Source: Brevundimonas sp. (GTDB lineage Bacteria; Pseudomonadota; Alphaproteobacteria; Caulobacterales; Caulobacteraceae). Taken from it: a stretch of DNA of 64,000 bases. Of the stretch, positions 16,276 to 24,529 are shown piece by piece (position 1 is the first letter of the stretch; each line of letters begins with the position of its first letter). The notes below the pieces were generated by a model, which did no database searches, had not been told where the DNA came from, and worked only from the letters and a program-made list of their open reading frames with translations. The stretch covers positions 62,001 through 126,000 of the forward strand of contig QFQU01000011.1 in NCBI GenBank assembly GCA_003248965.1, given 5' to 3'. A program made the translations under genes and the position numbers.

Positions 16276-16547
16276 GCGAGGACGCCTGCCGCATCGACAT
16301 CTGGCTGTGGCGCGCGCGGTTCGTGAAGACGCGGGGGCTGGCCGCCGATCTGGTCGAGCGGGGGGCGGTGCGGCTGACGCATCACGGGCGCGAGACGCGG
16401 CTGGACAAGCCCAGTCGCGGCGTCCACGTCGGCGACCTGCTGACCTTCGCCCAGAACGGACGCGTCGTCAGCCTGCGCGTGGAAGCCTTGGGCGAAAGGC
16501 GCGGACCCGCCGAGGAGGCCCGCGCCCTTTATTCGCTTACAGCCTAA
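16272..16547 (+). CDS. S4-domain RNA-binding protein (Hsp15-like)
   Basis: This 91-residue protein begins CRIDIWLWRARFVKTRGLAADLVERGAVRL, the S4 RNA-binding motif in the arrangement of Hsp15 heat-shock proteins that bind stalled 50S subunits carrying nascent chains. The best start is TTG at 16272, which overlaps the helicase stop as TTGA and gives the expected family length. Longer upstream frames lie inside the helicase gene. Coupling to the helicase suggests a shared role in ribosome or RNA quality control. Identity of the domain is secure; the exact substrate is inferred. Confidence 0.85.
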   Translation: MSEDACRIDIWLWRARFVKTRGLAADLVERGAVRLTHHGRETRLDKPSRGVHVGDLLTFAQNGRVVSLRVEALGERRGPAEEARALYSLTA

Positions 16548-16551
16548 ACGG

Positions 16552-16615
16552 CCTCATGTAGCGCGAAGCGCGGTAGGCCAGGAATGACCTCATGTAGCGC
16601 AAAGCGCGATAGGCC
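16552..16615. repeat. Tandem pair of 28-bp palindromic repeats
   Basis: Copies at 16552-16579 and 16588-16615 share 26 of 28 positions. Each contains TAGCGC(G/A)AAGCGCG, which can fold as a small hairpin, and each ends in TAGGCC. The second copy touches the yceI stop codon. A related copy in the opposite orientation is at 35850-35884. These look like members of an interspersed intergenic (REP-like) family. Confidence 0.7.
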
Positions 16616-17241
16616 TACTTCTGAATCACGAACTCGCCTTCGATGTGCAGCTTCACCTCGTCGGACACGGCCGGCAGGGCGTAGTTGATGCCGAAGTCCG
16701 AGCGTTTGATGGTCGCCTCGCCGTCGAAGCCGGCCTTGTAGGCGCCCATGACGGTTCCGGCGCCGTTGAACTCGACCTCGATGGTGACGGGCTTGGTCAC
16801 GCCCTTCAGGGTCAGGTCGCCGACTACCGTGGCCTCGTTCGGATCGGACGGATCGACCGTCACCGAGCGCGAGACGAAGGTGGCGGTCGGGTGATTGGCG
16901 GTGTCGAAGAAGTCGGCGGTCTGCAGGTGGGCCTTCAACCGGTCGTCGTTCGGCGCCACGTCGGTCAGCGGGATGGTGGCGGTCAGGGTCGAGGCGGACG
17001 GGTTGGCCGGGTCCAGCTTCAGCTGGGCCTTCACGTTCACGAACTGGCCCGTATAGGTCGACAGGCCGAAGTGGTTGACCGACCAGGTGATCTTGCCGTG
17101 GCTGGATTCCAGGTCGTAGTTCCCGGCGGTGACTTCGGCGGGGATCTTGGTCAGGGCGGCCTGGGCGACCACGGCGCCGCCGGCGGCGAGGCTGAGCGCC
17201 AGGGCGCCGACAACGGCGTATTTCACGAAGGGAGAGCGCAT
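16615..17241 (-). CDS. yceI: YceI-family periplasmic protein
   Basis: This 208-residue protein has a signal peptide (residues 1-29, VGALALSLAAGGAVVAQA) and a YceI lipocalin-like barrel. Family features are the opening YDLESSHGKITWSVNHFGLSTYTGQF, later FFDTANHPTATFVS, VVGDLTLKGVTKPVT and the closing SDFGINYALPAVSDEVKLHIEGEF. YceI proteins bind isoprenoid or amide-like lipids in the periplasm and are often induced by stress or high pH. It is a single gene with its own upstream region of about 180 bases before fdxA on the other strand. Confidence 0.93.
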   Translation of the reverse strand: MRSPFVKYAVVGALALSLAAGGAVVAQAALTKIPAEVTAGNYDLESSHGKITWSVNHFGLSTYTGQFVNVKAQLKLDPANPSASTLTATIPLTDVAPNDDRLKAHLQTADFFDTANHPTATFVSRSVTVDPSDPNEATVVGDLTLKGVTKPVTIEVEFNGAGTVMGAYKAGFDGEATIKRSDFGINYALPAVSDEVKLHIEGEFVIQK

Positions 17242-17425
17242 GGAGGAATCCTGTCGGTGGGATGAATATGCAATCGATACAGTTGCGATTAAGCCCTGCC
17301 GTTGTCAAGGCGGACGCGCCAGCCTTGAGAACCGCTCTCGCCTTAAGCCCCGCTGTTGACAGTTGGTTGCGCGGCCGCCATGTCGCAGGCCTCTCGCCCA
17401 CAGACCGACGCTCGCCCTTCGCCTC

Positions 17426-17767
17426 ATGACCTACATCGTCACCGACGCCTGCGTGAAATGTAAGTTCATGGACTGTGTCGAGGTGTGTCCGGTCGACTGC
17501 TTCTACGAGGGCGAGAACTTCCTGGTCATCGCGCCCGACGAATGCATCGACTGCGGCGTGTGCGAGCCCGAATGCCCCGTCGACGCCATCGTCCCCGACA
17601 CCGAGGACGAGCCGGACGGCAAATGGCTTCAGGTCAACGCCGAATACGCCAAGGTCTGGCCCAACATCACCGTCAAGGGCACGCCTCCCGCCGACCGCGA
17701 ACAGTACGAGCGCGAGACCGGCAAGTACGAGAAATACTTCAGCCCCAAACCGGGCAAGGGCTCCTGA
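17426..17767 (+). CDS. fdxA: Seven-iron ferredoxin FdxA
   Basis: This 113-residue ferredoxin begins MTYIVTDACVKCKFMDCVEVCPVDCFYEGEN. The first cysteine group fits a 3Fe-4S cluster and the second, CIDCGVCEPECPVDA, a 4Fe-4S cluster. The C-terminal part (KWLQVNAEYAKVWPNITVKG) matches the conserved extension of alphaproteobacterial FdxA. It acts as a soluble electron carrier; partners are not shown by the sequence. I chose the ATG at MTYIVTD because it matches family length; an upstream in-frame extension of 21 codons is not conserved in style. In alphaproteobacteria fdxA and carD are often neighbours, as here (about 300 bases apart). Confidence 0.95.
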   Translation: MTYIVTDACVKCKFMDCVEVCPVDCFYEGENFLVIAPDECIDCGVCEPECPVDAIVPDTEDEPDGKWLQVNAEYAKVWPNITVKGTPPADREQYERETGKYEKYFSPKPGKGS

Positions 17768-18065
17768 AGTCCGGGCACGGGGCCGGCCGGGCCTCGCCGC
17801 AAATCCACGTCCGCCTTGTGGACGTTTTGAAATTCCGCAGATTTGTGATAGGTTCTGTTTCATTGGATCGGGCGGTCCGCGAAATCTTCGCGCCGCCCGT
17901 GTTTGCGACAGACTCCCGCCCTCACGGGAGCGGCCAGAGGTTTGGTGATCCGTTTCCGCATTTGACGCCTGACAGCCTTCGCCCGACGGATCGTTCCGCC
18001 GGCGAGATCCTGTTTGCGTTCGACGCGCCTTCGCTTCGCCCGTCCCTGACCGGGAAAGGACGAAT

Positions 18066-18596
18066 ATGACGAGCAAGACTGGTCTGGAGTTCAAGGTTGG
18101 CGACGCGGTCGTCTATCCGGCGCACGGCGTCGGCAAGGTGGCGGCGATCGAGACCCAGGAAGTCGCGGGCATGTCGCTGGAGGTCTATGTCGTGACCTTC
18201 GACCACGAAAAGATGACCCTGCGCGTCCCGACCAAGAAGGCCGTGACGGCCGGCCTGCGTTCGCTGGCCGCCGACGACGTCGTGACCAAGGCCCTGACCA
18301 CCCTGAAGGGCCGCGCCCGCATCAAGCGCACCATGTGGTCGCGACGCGCCCAGGAATACGAGGCCAAGATCAACTCCGGCGACCTGATCTCCATCGCCGA
18401 AGTGGTCCGCGACCTGCACCGCGCCGACACCCAGCCGGAACAGTCCTATTCCGAGCGTCAGCTCTATGAATCGGCCCTGGACCGCATGGCTCGCGAAGTC
18501 GCCGCCGCCAACAAGATCGACAAGGACGCCGCCGTCGAACTGCTGGCCAAGTCGCTCAGCGCCAAGAAGCCGATCCCGACCGCCGAAGCGGCCTAA
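18066..18596 (+). CDS. carD: CarD/CdnL-family transcription factor
   Basis: This 176-residue protein has the CarD RNA-polymerase-interacting Tudor-like domain (FKVGDAVVYPAHGVGKVAAIE) and a helical C-terminal DNA-contacting domain (RRAQEYEAKINSGDLISIAEVVRDL). Proteins of this family bind the RNA polymerase beta subunit and stabilise open complexes at promoters for ribosomal and housekeeping genes. An AGGA-type ribosome site precedes the ATG (GGAAAGGACGAAT). A strong terminator follows 20 bases after the stop. The upstream gap of about 300 bases holds its promoter; nothing else is seen there. Confidence 0.95.
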   Translation: MTSKTGLEFKVGDAVVYPAHGVGKVAAIETQEVAGMSLEVYVVTFDHEKMTLRVPTKKAVTAGLRSLAADDVVTKALTTLKGRARIKRTMWSRRAQEYEAKINSGDLISIAEVVRDLHRADTQPEQSYSERQLYESALDRMAREVAAANKIDKDAAVELLAKSLSAKKPIPTAEAA

Positions 18597-18616
18597 GCTT
18601 CGACGTCGAACAAACG

Positions 18617-18647
18617 AAAAGGCCCCGGAGCGATCCGGGGCCTTTTT
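18617..18647 (+). terminator. Rho-independent terminator of carD
   Basis: A 13-bp perfect stem AAAAGGCCCCGGA / TCCGGGGCCTTTT with a GCGA loop runs into five T residues. Confidence 0.92.
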
Positions 18648-18724
18648 GCTGTGCAGATTCCGCCTTCACCCCGTCATCCTCGCTCTGGCGGCCAGGACGA
18701 CGAACGTTCGGGCGAGCCGCCGCC

Positions 18725-19219
18725 TCAGAAATACTCGGCGTTGGCCGGGCACTGGGCGGCGAGGCGGCGCGCGGTGATGCTGGCGGGGATATAGGGGGTG
18801 CCGCGCACCAGCTGGGCGCCGCCGCGGAAGCTGAAGCTGGTGTCGGTATAGGTCCCGCTCAGGCGCACGGCGATGCGGCGGCCCTTGCGGTCCTGACACG
18901 TGCCCTCGAACCGGGCGTTTCCATTCCCGACCACGCGGGTCGGATAGGTGCAGCGCCATTTGTTGGTCGACAGGCCGCCGAAGAAGCGGTTGATCTCGCT
19001 GGGGCGCACGCACTTCTGTTCGGTGTCGCGCTGGCCCACCGCGCTGGTGGTGTATTCCCAGTAGCCGGGCAGGACTTCGGTCTGGGCCGCCGTCTGGGCC
19101 GGCGCCAGGGCAGGGGCGGCCAGCAGCACCCCGCCGGCGACGACAGGCGCCAGGACGGCCAGACTGCGAAGGGGCAGGCTGCGACGGGGCAGACGATCGA
19201 TCAGGGTCGGACGGGACAT
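18725..19219 (-). CDS. DUF3617-type exported protein
   Basis: This secreted protein of about 164 residues begins MSRPTLIDRLPRRSLPLRSL, with an export signal ending near APALAPAQ. The body shows the DUF3617 pattern: LPGYWEYTTSAVG near the N-terminus, paired cysteines (KCVRP, WRCTYP, GTCQDRKG) and a beta-rich region RIAVRLSGTYTDTSFSF. The function of the family is unknown; it is common in the periplasm of Caulobacterales and Sphingomonadales. An upstream ATG would add 18 residues; I prefer the later start because it gives a standard signal peptide. The gene is convergent with carD. Confidence 0.75.
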   Translation of the reverse strand: MSRPTLIDRLPRRSLPLRSLAVLAPVVAGGVLLAAPALAPAQTAAQTEVLPGYWEYTTSAVGQRDTEQKCVRPSEINRFFGGLSTNKWRCTYPTRVVGNGNARFEGTCQDRKGRRIAVRLSGTYTDTSFSFRGGAQLVRGTPYIPASITARRLAAQCPANAEYF

Positions 19220-19469
19220 GGCGGACTTCTGTTCATCTAAGATCTTCATCATATGGTCCATAGGCCGCGTCATTTGAATGACGCCTGAACGGGCCGGTTC
19301 CCTGCCGTCCAGACTCGGCGGAGTCGCATCGGCGCCAAGACTCGGCTTGACGCCCGCGCCGCTGATCCCTTATACGGCCCCCTCTCGCGCGGGACACCCT
19401 CCCGCGCGCACTCGTTTCATGCGTTCGCTCCCCGTATCGGGTCGGACGCCGCACCTTAAGGATCTGACG

Positions 19470-19766
19470 ATGTCGCGTCGTTGCGAACTCACCGGTATCG
19501 GCCCGATGGTCGGCCACAGCGTGAGCCACTCGAACATCAAGACCAAGCGCCGCTTCCTGCCGTCGCTGAAGACCGTCAAGGTCACTTCGGACGCCCTGGG
19601 CCAGACCTTCAGCCTGCGGATTTCGAACGCCGCCCTGCGCACCCTGGACTACAAGGGCGGCCTGGACGCCTTCATCGTCAAGGCCCGCGACGAGCAGCTG
19701 TCGATCGCCGCCCAGCGCATCAAGCGCCAGGTCCGCGCCAAGCTGGCCGAGCAGGCCGCCGCCTAA
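19470..19766 (+). CDS. rpmB: 50S ribosomal protein L28
   Basis: This 98-residue protein begins MSRRCELTGIGPMVGHSVSHSNIKTKRRFLP, the highly conserved L28 N-terminus. The alphaproteobacterial form is longer than that of E. coli, matching this length. AAGGA at 19458-19462 lies about 7 bases upstream of the ATG. An upstream in-frame extension is not part of L28. It is a single gene with a good terminator shortly after the stop. Confidence 0.97.
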   Translation: MSRRCELTGIGPMVGHSVSHSNIKTKRRFLPSLKTVKVTSDALGQTFSLRISNAALRTLDYKGGLDAFIVKARDEQLSIAAQRIKRQVRAKLAEQAAA

Positions 19767-19795
19767 GTCGGGCGACGCAAGCACGACCTGGAAAG

Positions 19796-19823
19796 GGCCG
19801 GCGGCGACGCCGGCCTTTTTCTT
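19796..19823 (+). terminator. Rho-independent terminator of rpmB
   Basis: Stem GGCCGGCG / CGCCGGCC with GCGA loop (19796-19815) followed by TTTTTCTTT. Confidence 0.9.
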
Positions 19824-19915
19824 TGCCCGGCGCCGGGTCTTGACCGCCGCCCGCTGGAAACGCCGAAAACCCTCCGTCGCGATGAACGCAGGGCCCAGAC
19901 GCCTGAGAGACGGCG

Positions 19916-19953
19916 CAAAAGAAAACGGGCGTGGATCGCGTCCACGCCCGTTT
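19916..19953 (-). terminator. Rho-independent terminator of cspA
   Basis: A perfect 13-bp stem AAACGGGCGTGGA / TCCACGCCCGTTT (19923-19953) with a 5-base loop. On the minus strand it runs into TTTTCTTTT, right after the cspA stop. Confidence 0.9.
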
Positions 19954-19966
19954 CCCTTGTCTCGAC

Positions 19967-20170
19967 TTAGAGGAGCTTGAGGTCCACCGCCGAGGTCTTG
20001 CCGCGCTGGTTTTCCAGCTCGTATTCGACCTTGGCGTTCTCATCCAGCCCCTGAAGGCCGGCCTTCTGAACGGCGGTGACGTGCACGAACACGTCGGAAC
20101 CGCCGCTGTCGGGCTGGATGAAACCATAGCCCTTGGTGGGGTTGAACCACTTGACCGTACCGGTCGCCAT
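19967..20170 (-). CDS. cspA: Cold-shock-domain protein
   Basis: This 67-residue protein begins MATGTVKWFNPTKGYGFIQPDSGGSDVFVHVTAVQ, with RNP1 (KGYGFI) and RNP2 (VFVHV) nucleic-acid binding motifs. It acts as an RNA chaperone. GGAGACGCAGAC precedes the chosen ATG. A longer in-frame start would add non-conserved residues. The 415-base region upstream, free of genes, probably includes a long 5' leader as is common for cold-shock genes. Confidence 0.94.
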   Translation of the reverse strand: MATGTVKWFNPTKGYGFIQPDSGGSDVFVHVTAVQKAGLQGLDENAKVEYELENQRGKTSAVDLKLL

Positions 20171-20585
20171 GTCTGCGTCTCCGTAAACGCGCTTTTCCAG
20201 GCGGACCCCTCTCGAGGTGATCCGACAATCCATCTGGACAGCTCGTTCAGTGAAGGAGCGAGACGCGGGTGTGGACCCCACGCAAAATCCGGATTGCGGC
20301 GATGTTGTCACCCGCCTTTTCCGGGCGGTCAACAGCAAAGCGAATCGCGCCCGGCCCAAACACCCTTAACGGCGGCCCCCGTCCCAGGCTGCATCCAGGT
20401 GCGGACGGCCCTTGTGCGCAGCCTTGTATTCGGGGCTGGAGCCCATTGGGAAACAGGCCGCACGGCATCGGGGCCGCCTCGCCGATCCCGCCCCTTTCGC
20501 GCCCACCGCCGCGACCCGGTCGACGTCCGGCCGGTCCATCGGCTCCGCCCTTGCTCCCGCGTCAAACCTGGCTCACTCTCGGTGC
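20171..20585. promoter_or_regulatory. Control region between cspA and ppk2
   Basis: This gap of about 415 bases is shared by two divergent genes. The cspA side (20171-20260) includes CCTCTCGAGGTGATCC and could be transcribed as leader. Near 20530-20580 the ppk2 side has no clear ribosome site. I see no riboswitch or small RNA I can name. Confidence 0.35.
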
Positions 20586-21335
20586 ATGGGAAAGAAATCC
20601 GACGCCTACGACGCCGAGCTCGAACATCTTCAGCTTGCCCTGGTCCAGACCCAGGCGTGGACCATCGAACACGGCTCGCGCGTGGTCATCGTGCTGGAAG
20701 GCCGCGACACCGCCGGCAAGGACGGCGCCATCAAGCGTGTGACCGAATACATGTCCCCGCGTCAGACGCGGGTGGTCGCCCTGCCCAAGCCCAGCGACCG
20801 CGAAACCAGCCAGTGGTATTTCCAGCGTTACGTACCCCACCTGCCGGCGGCGGGCGAGACGGTCATCTTCAACCGCTCCTGGTACAATCGCGCGGGCGTT
20901 GAGCCGGTGATGGGCTATTGCACGCCCGAACAGTACGCCCAGTTCATGACCGACGCCCCCCGGTTCGAGCGGATGCTGACCGACGACGGCATCGTCCTGA
21001 TCAAGATCTGGCTGGACATCTCGCGCCAGGAACAGGCCAAGCGGCTGAAGGAACGTCGCGTCGATCCGCTGAAGAAGTTCAAACTGTCGTCCCTGGACGC
21101 CGAGGCCGAGGCCCGGTTCGACGCCTATTCCGACGCCCGCGACCGGATGCTGGGCGAGACCGACCGCCCCTTCGCCCCCTGGACCGTGATCGCCACCGAC
21201 GACAAGAAGACCGCGCGGATCAACCTGCTGCGCTATGTCCTGCGCACCCTGGACCACACCGACGCCAAGATCGAAAAGCCCGACCCCGACGTGGTCCTCA
21301 CCGCCGCCAAGGCCAAGGGGCGGCTGGCGCGGTAG
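20586..21335 (+). CDS. ppk2: Polyphosphate kinase 2 family protein
   Basis: This 249-residue protein begins MGKKSDAYDAELEHLQLAL. The PPK2 core is present: Walker A VIVLEGRDTAGKDGAIKRV, then NRSWYNRAGVEPVMGYC (lid and Walker-B-like region) and LKRRVDPLKKFKLS-type C-terminal elements. PPK2 enzymes transfer phosphate between polyphosphate and nucleotides, usually making GTP/ATP from polyP. The length fits the single-domain class I type. An upstream in-frame ATG would add 58 non-conserved residues. No strong ribosome site is visible for either start, so the 5' end is the least certain part. Confidence 0.92.
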   Translation: MGKKSDAYDAELEHLQLALVQTQAWTIEHGSRVVIVLEGRDTAGKDGAIKRVTEYMSPRQTRVVALPKPSDRETSQWYFQRYVPHLPAAGETVIFNRSWYNRAGVEPVMGYCTPEQYAQFMTDAPRFERMLTDDGIVLIKIWLDISRQEQAKRLKERRVDPLKKFKLSSLDAEAEARFDAYSDARDRMLGETDRPFAPWTVIATDDKKTARINLLRYVLRTLDHTDAKIEKPDPDVVLTAAKAKGRLAR

Positions 21336-21653
21336 GTTCCCGCCTTCTCCTCATTGCCGTTCTTCGCTGCGGCATGAGGGGAAGACGTCCGCCAGGCCGA
21401 TCCGATGGATGTCGCGCGACCGGGCGCCGTCGCCGCTTTCGTTTCAACCGCTTACCGCAGCCCCAACCGTTTCCCGTCGCCTGGGTCGGGCGGCGTGCCA
21501 TCCTTCGGACGACGCTCCGCCCCGGCGGCCGCCAGCGGAATTTCGGACAAGTCGGACTGTTCGGACTCTGTTTTTTCCGCCGCCCCGTCCGACGCCCTGT
21601 CCGAATCCGTCGCGGCAGGTGACGAACGGCCCCGGAGACCCTACCTAGCGACC
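21336..21653. other. Intergenic gap between ppk2 and tldD with short repeats
   Basis: This stretch of about 320 bases has no convincing gene. Between 21543 and 21604 TCGGAC occurs three times with a 9-base period and its reverse complement GTCCGA occurs twice, so the transcript upstream of tldD could fold. The tldD frame stays open through part of this gap, but the extension has no family resemblance. Confidence 0.4.
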
Positions 21654-23084
21654 ATGACCGTTCACGCCGCACCTCCCCCCATCCTCGACGCCGCCGGCGT
21701 CGATCCGGACGAAGCCCTGTCCATTCTGAAGGCGGCCCTGACCGGCGCCGACGACGGCGAACTGTTTCTGGAGCGGTCCGAGAGCGAAAGCCTGGTGTTC
21801 GACGACGGTCGGCTGAAATCCGCCGCCTATGACGCCAACGAAGGCTTCGGCCTGCGGGTCGTGGCGGGCGAGACCGCCGGCTACGCCCACGCCAATGAAA
21901 TCTCGGCCGCCGCCCTGCGGCGCGCCGCCGACAGCGCCGCCCTGGCCAAACAGGGCCACGCGGCCCGCGTCGCCGACAGCCCCCGCGCCACCAACCAGAA
22001 ACTGTATGGCGAGGTCGATCCCCTGGCCTCGCCCGCCTTCTCGGACAAGATCGCGCTTTTAGCCGAGATCGACGCCTGGGCGCGGGCGCGCGATCCGCGT
22101 GTGGTCCAGGTGTCCGCCTCTCTGATCGGGGAACGCCGCGCCATCGAAATCCTGCGCGCCGACGACCGGGCCGTGCGCGACATCCGCCCGCTGGTCCGGC
22201 TGAACGTCTCGGTCACGGTCGAGCAGAACGGCAAGCGCGAGAGCGCCTCGTCCGGCGCAGGCGGCCGCGCGGGCTTCGAGGAATGGATCGCCCCCGACCG
22301 CTGGCAGGCCCAGGTGGACGAGGCCCTGCGTCAGGCCCTCGTCAATCTGGACGCCATCGACTGCCCGGCGGGCGAAATGGACGTGGTGCTGGGCGCAGGC
22401 TGGCCCGGCGTTCTGCTGCACGAGGCCATCGGTCACGGCTTTGAGGGCGACTTCCACAGGAAGGGCTCGTCCGTCTTCAACTGCATGATGGGCAAGCGCG
22501 TCGCCGCACCGGGCGTGACCGTAGTGGACGACGGCTCCATCGCCGGACGGCGCGGATCGCTGTCCGTCGACGACGAGGGCACACCCACCTCGCGCACCGT
22601 CCTGATCGAGGACGGGATCATGGTCGGGCTGATGCACGACCGGCTGTCGGCGCGTCAGATGGGGGTCGCGGCCACCGGCAACGGGCGCCGCCAATCCTTC
22701 GCCCACATGCCCATGCCGCGCATGACCAACACCTTCATGGAAGGCGGCAAGGATTCCAAGGCCGACATGATCGCCAATACGAAGCGCGGCCTCTACGCCG
22801 CCAACTTCTCGGGCGGCCAGGTGGATATCACCAACGGCAAGTTCGTGTTCCAGTGTAACGAGGCCTATCTGATCGAGGACGGGGTGATCACCGCCCCCGT
22901 GCGCGGCGCCACCCTGATCGGCGACGGGGCCACGGCCCTGACGAAGATTCAGATGATCGGCGACGACTTCGCCTTCGATCCCGGCGTCGGCGTCTGCGGC
23001 AAGGCGGGTCAGGGCGTGCCGGTCGGCATCGGCCAGCCCAGCCTGAAGATCGGCGGCCTGACGGTCGGCGGCACCGCCGTCTGA
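21654..23084 (+). CDS. tldD: Metalloprotease TldD
   Basis: This 476-residue TldD/PmbA-family protease has the zinc-binding HEAIGH motif (LLHEAIGHGFEGDFHRKGSS) and the conserved C-terminal blocks GTPTSRTVLIEDG, MPRMTNTFMEGG and GKAGQGVPVGIGQPSLKI. TldD forms a complex with TldE that degrades unfolded peptides and matures some ribosomal peptides. No tldE/pmbA gene is present nearby in the window. The start follows a GGAGACC-type site at about 15 bases; an in-frame extension upstream is not conserved. Confidence 0.96.
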   Translation: MTVHAAPPPILDAAGVDPDEALSILKAALTGADDGELFLERSESESLVFDDGRLKSAAYDANEGFGLRVVAGETAGYAHANEISAAALRRAADSAALAKQGHAARVADSPRATNQKLYGEVDPLASPAFSDKIALLAEIDAWARARDPRVVQVSASLIGERRAIEILRADDRAVRDIRPLVRLNVSVTVEQNGKRESASSGAGGRAGFEEWIAPDRWQAQVDEALRQALVNLDAIDCPAGEMDVVLGAGWPGVLLHEAIGHGFEGDFHRKGSSVFNCMMGKRVAAPGVTVVDDGSIAGRRGSLSVDDEGTPTSRTVLIEDGIMVGLMHDRLSARQMGVAATGNGRRQSFAHMPMPRMTNTFMEGGKDSKADMIANTKRGLYAANFSGGQVDITNGKFVFQCNEAYLIEDGVITAPVRGATLIGDGATALTKIQMIGDDFAFDPGVGVCGKAGQGVPVGIGQPSLKIGGLTVGGTAV

Positions 23085-23147
23085 CCGCGTGCGGAACCGG
23101 ATCGCGCGACCGTGAGTTTCCCCGCCACACTGGAGAGGAGACACCCC

Positions 23148-23444
23148 ATGCCCACAGAACGCACGGTCGAACACCCTGACGGTCGCGTCGAGCGCATCAC
23201 CGAAAACTCTGGTCCCACCGTGGTCGAACGGCGCGGCAGCGGCATGGGCGCCGTTGTCGCGTTGATCATCGGCCTCCTGGCCATCGTAGTGATCGGCTAT
23301 TTCCTGATGAACATGAACCGCAACGACGCGATCGAATCCAACGCCGTCGCCGGCGCGGCCGAAAGCGTCGGCAACGCCGCCGACAACATCGGTCAGGCCG
23401 CCCGCGACGCCGTTCCGCCGGCCCAGTCTGCGCCGGCCCGCTAG
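23148..23444 (+). CDS. Small single-span membrane protein, function unknown
   Basis: This 98-residue protein has a hydrophilic N-terminus, one membrane segment (GAVVALIIGLLAIVVIGYFLM, residues about 36-56), and an alanine/asparagine-rich tail (VAGAAESVGNAADNIGQAARDAVPPA) of low complexity likely outside the membrane. A strong ribosome site GGAGAGGAG precedes the ATG. It is 63 bases after tldD and may be co-transcribed. I do not recognise the family. Confidence 0.7.
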   Translation: MPTERTVEHPDGRVERITENSGPTVVERRGSGMGAVVALIIGLLAIVVIGYFLMNMNRNDAIESNAVAGAAESVGNAADNIGQAARDAVPPAQSAPAR

Positions 23445-23454
23445 GTAGACATGC

Positions 23455-24384
23455 CTAGGGCGCGGGCGGGCGCCAGTCGGGGCCCAGGGGCTCCAGCCCG
23501 TCCCGCGCCAGCCGGTCCAGCAGGCCGTCCGGCTCGGCCAACAGGCGCAGCGGCGCGATCGCCAGGGTGACGCCCGGCTCGGCCAGGGACCGGTCAACGG
23601 CCTGGGTCCAGACTTCGCGCAGCCGCGCCGACTGGCCCATCACCGACCAGTAGGAACAGGCGCTCACCGCCTGCTCCAGCGGCGAGGCCACGACGGCCTG
23701 AACCCGTCGCCGCCGCCAGTCCTCGGCCCGCTGCGCGCCCGCCGCAGGGCCGGCCTCGGCCGCCTCCACCGCCGCGACCATACAGCCGTCATAGGCTTCG
23801 GGCGGGGTGGTCAGGAAGCGGTCGATGATCTCGTCGCCCCGGAATACGCCGACAGGTTCGGCCGGCTTGCGACCCGCCCACGCCGCCTTCCTGACGACCT
23901 CCGACACCGGCCGCGCCCGCCGGGCGTAGCCGCCCTGCTCCATCAGGTCCGACGACAGCATCAGGAAGCTCTGACGGCTGGGGCCCTGGCCCGTCACCCG
24001 CTCCAGCCGCGCCTCCAGCGCCGGCGACAGATAGTCGGCGCTGGTCCGGTCGTCCGGCAGGCGCGTCAGGGTCCGCACCCGCCAGATCACCCGCCCCAGG
24101 TCCGCCAGCGACGCCCGTCCTTCCACGGGGAACAGCACCCGATCCGCCCGCTCGACCGCCGAAACCAGGGCGTCGGTGCGCCACTCCATATCGCGCGGCA
24201 GGCCGTCGATGGCGCCGACCAGGATCAGCACGCTGTCCCCGCGCCGCACCTCCCACATCGGCCCCTCGATCCGGCGCGCGGTGACGACGATGTCCTCCAC
24301 CGTCTCGGCCGGCGCTTCCTGCGCCGCCAAAGGCGTCGCCGTCGCAAGGAAAACCGCAGCAATGATCAGTAGATGATTTCTCAT
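23455..24384 (-). CDS. TraB/GumN-family exported protein
   Basis: This protein of about 309 residues has a signal peptide (MRNHLLIIAAVFLATATPLAAQ) followed by a TraB/GumN-like domain: MWEVRRGDSVLILVGAIDGLPRDMEW matches the start of the family, with later ELLRRG-like helices and paired cysteines. GumN is linked to polysaccharide clusters in Xanthomonas, but the biochemical role is unknown. The first possible start adds six residues; MRNH gives a cleaner signal peptide. It is convergent with the small membrane protein and divergent from the TonB-dependent receptor. Confidence 0.72.
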   Translation of the reverse strand: MRNHLLIIAAVFLATATPLAAQEAPAETVEDIVVTARRIEGPMWEVRRGDSVLILVGAIDGLPRDMEWRTDALVSAVERADRVLFPVEGRASLADLGRVIWRVRTLTRLPDDRTSADYLSPALEARLERVTGQGPSRQSFLMLSSDLMEQGGYARRARPVSEVVRKAAWAGRKPAEPVGVFRGDEIIDRFLTTPPEAYDGCMVAAVEAAEAGPAAGAQRAEDWRRRRVQAVVASPLEQAVSACSYWSVMGQSARLREVWTQAVDRSLAEPGVTLAIAPLRLLAEPDGLLDRLARDGLEPLGPDWRPPAP

Positions 24385-24529
24385 TACATGACGGTAATAC
24401 ACTTTACTTTATTCGACGTAATGAAATCCCTGTAATGATGTCGTCGATTTAATCCACCTTGCCGCCTTGTAACTGGAGAACAGGGCTACGCCCCGGCACA
24501 TCTCCCTTCGACAAATCGAGGGGAAATCG

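Noticed and set aside
21405..21653. N-terminal extension of TldD
   Set aside because: Not part of TldD; coding-like only because no stop codon occurs.
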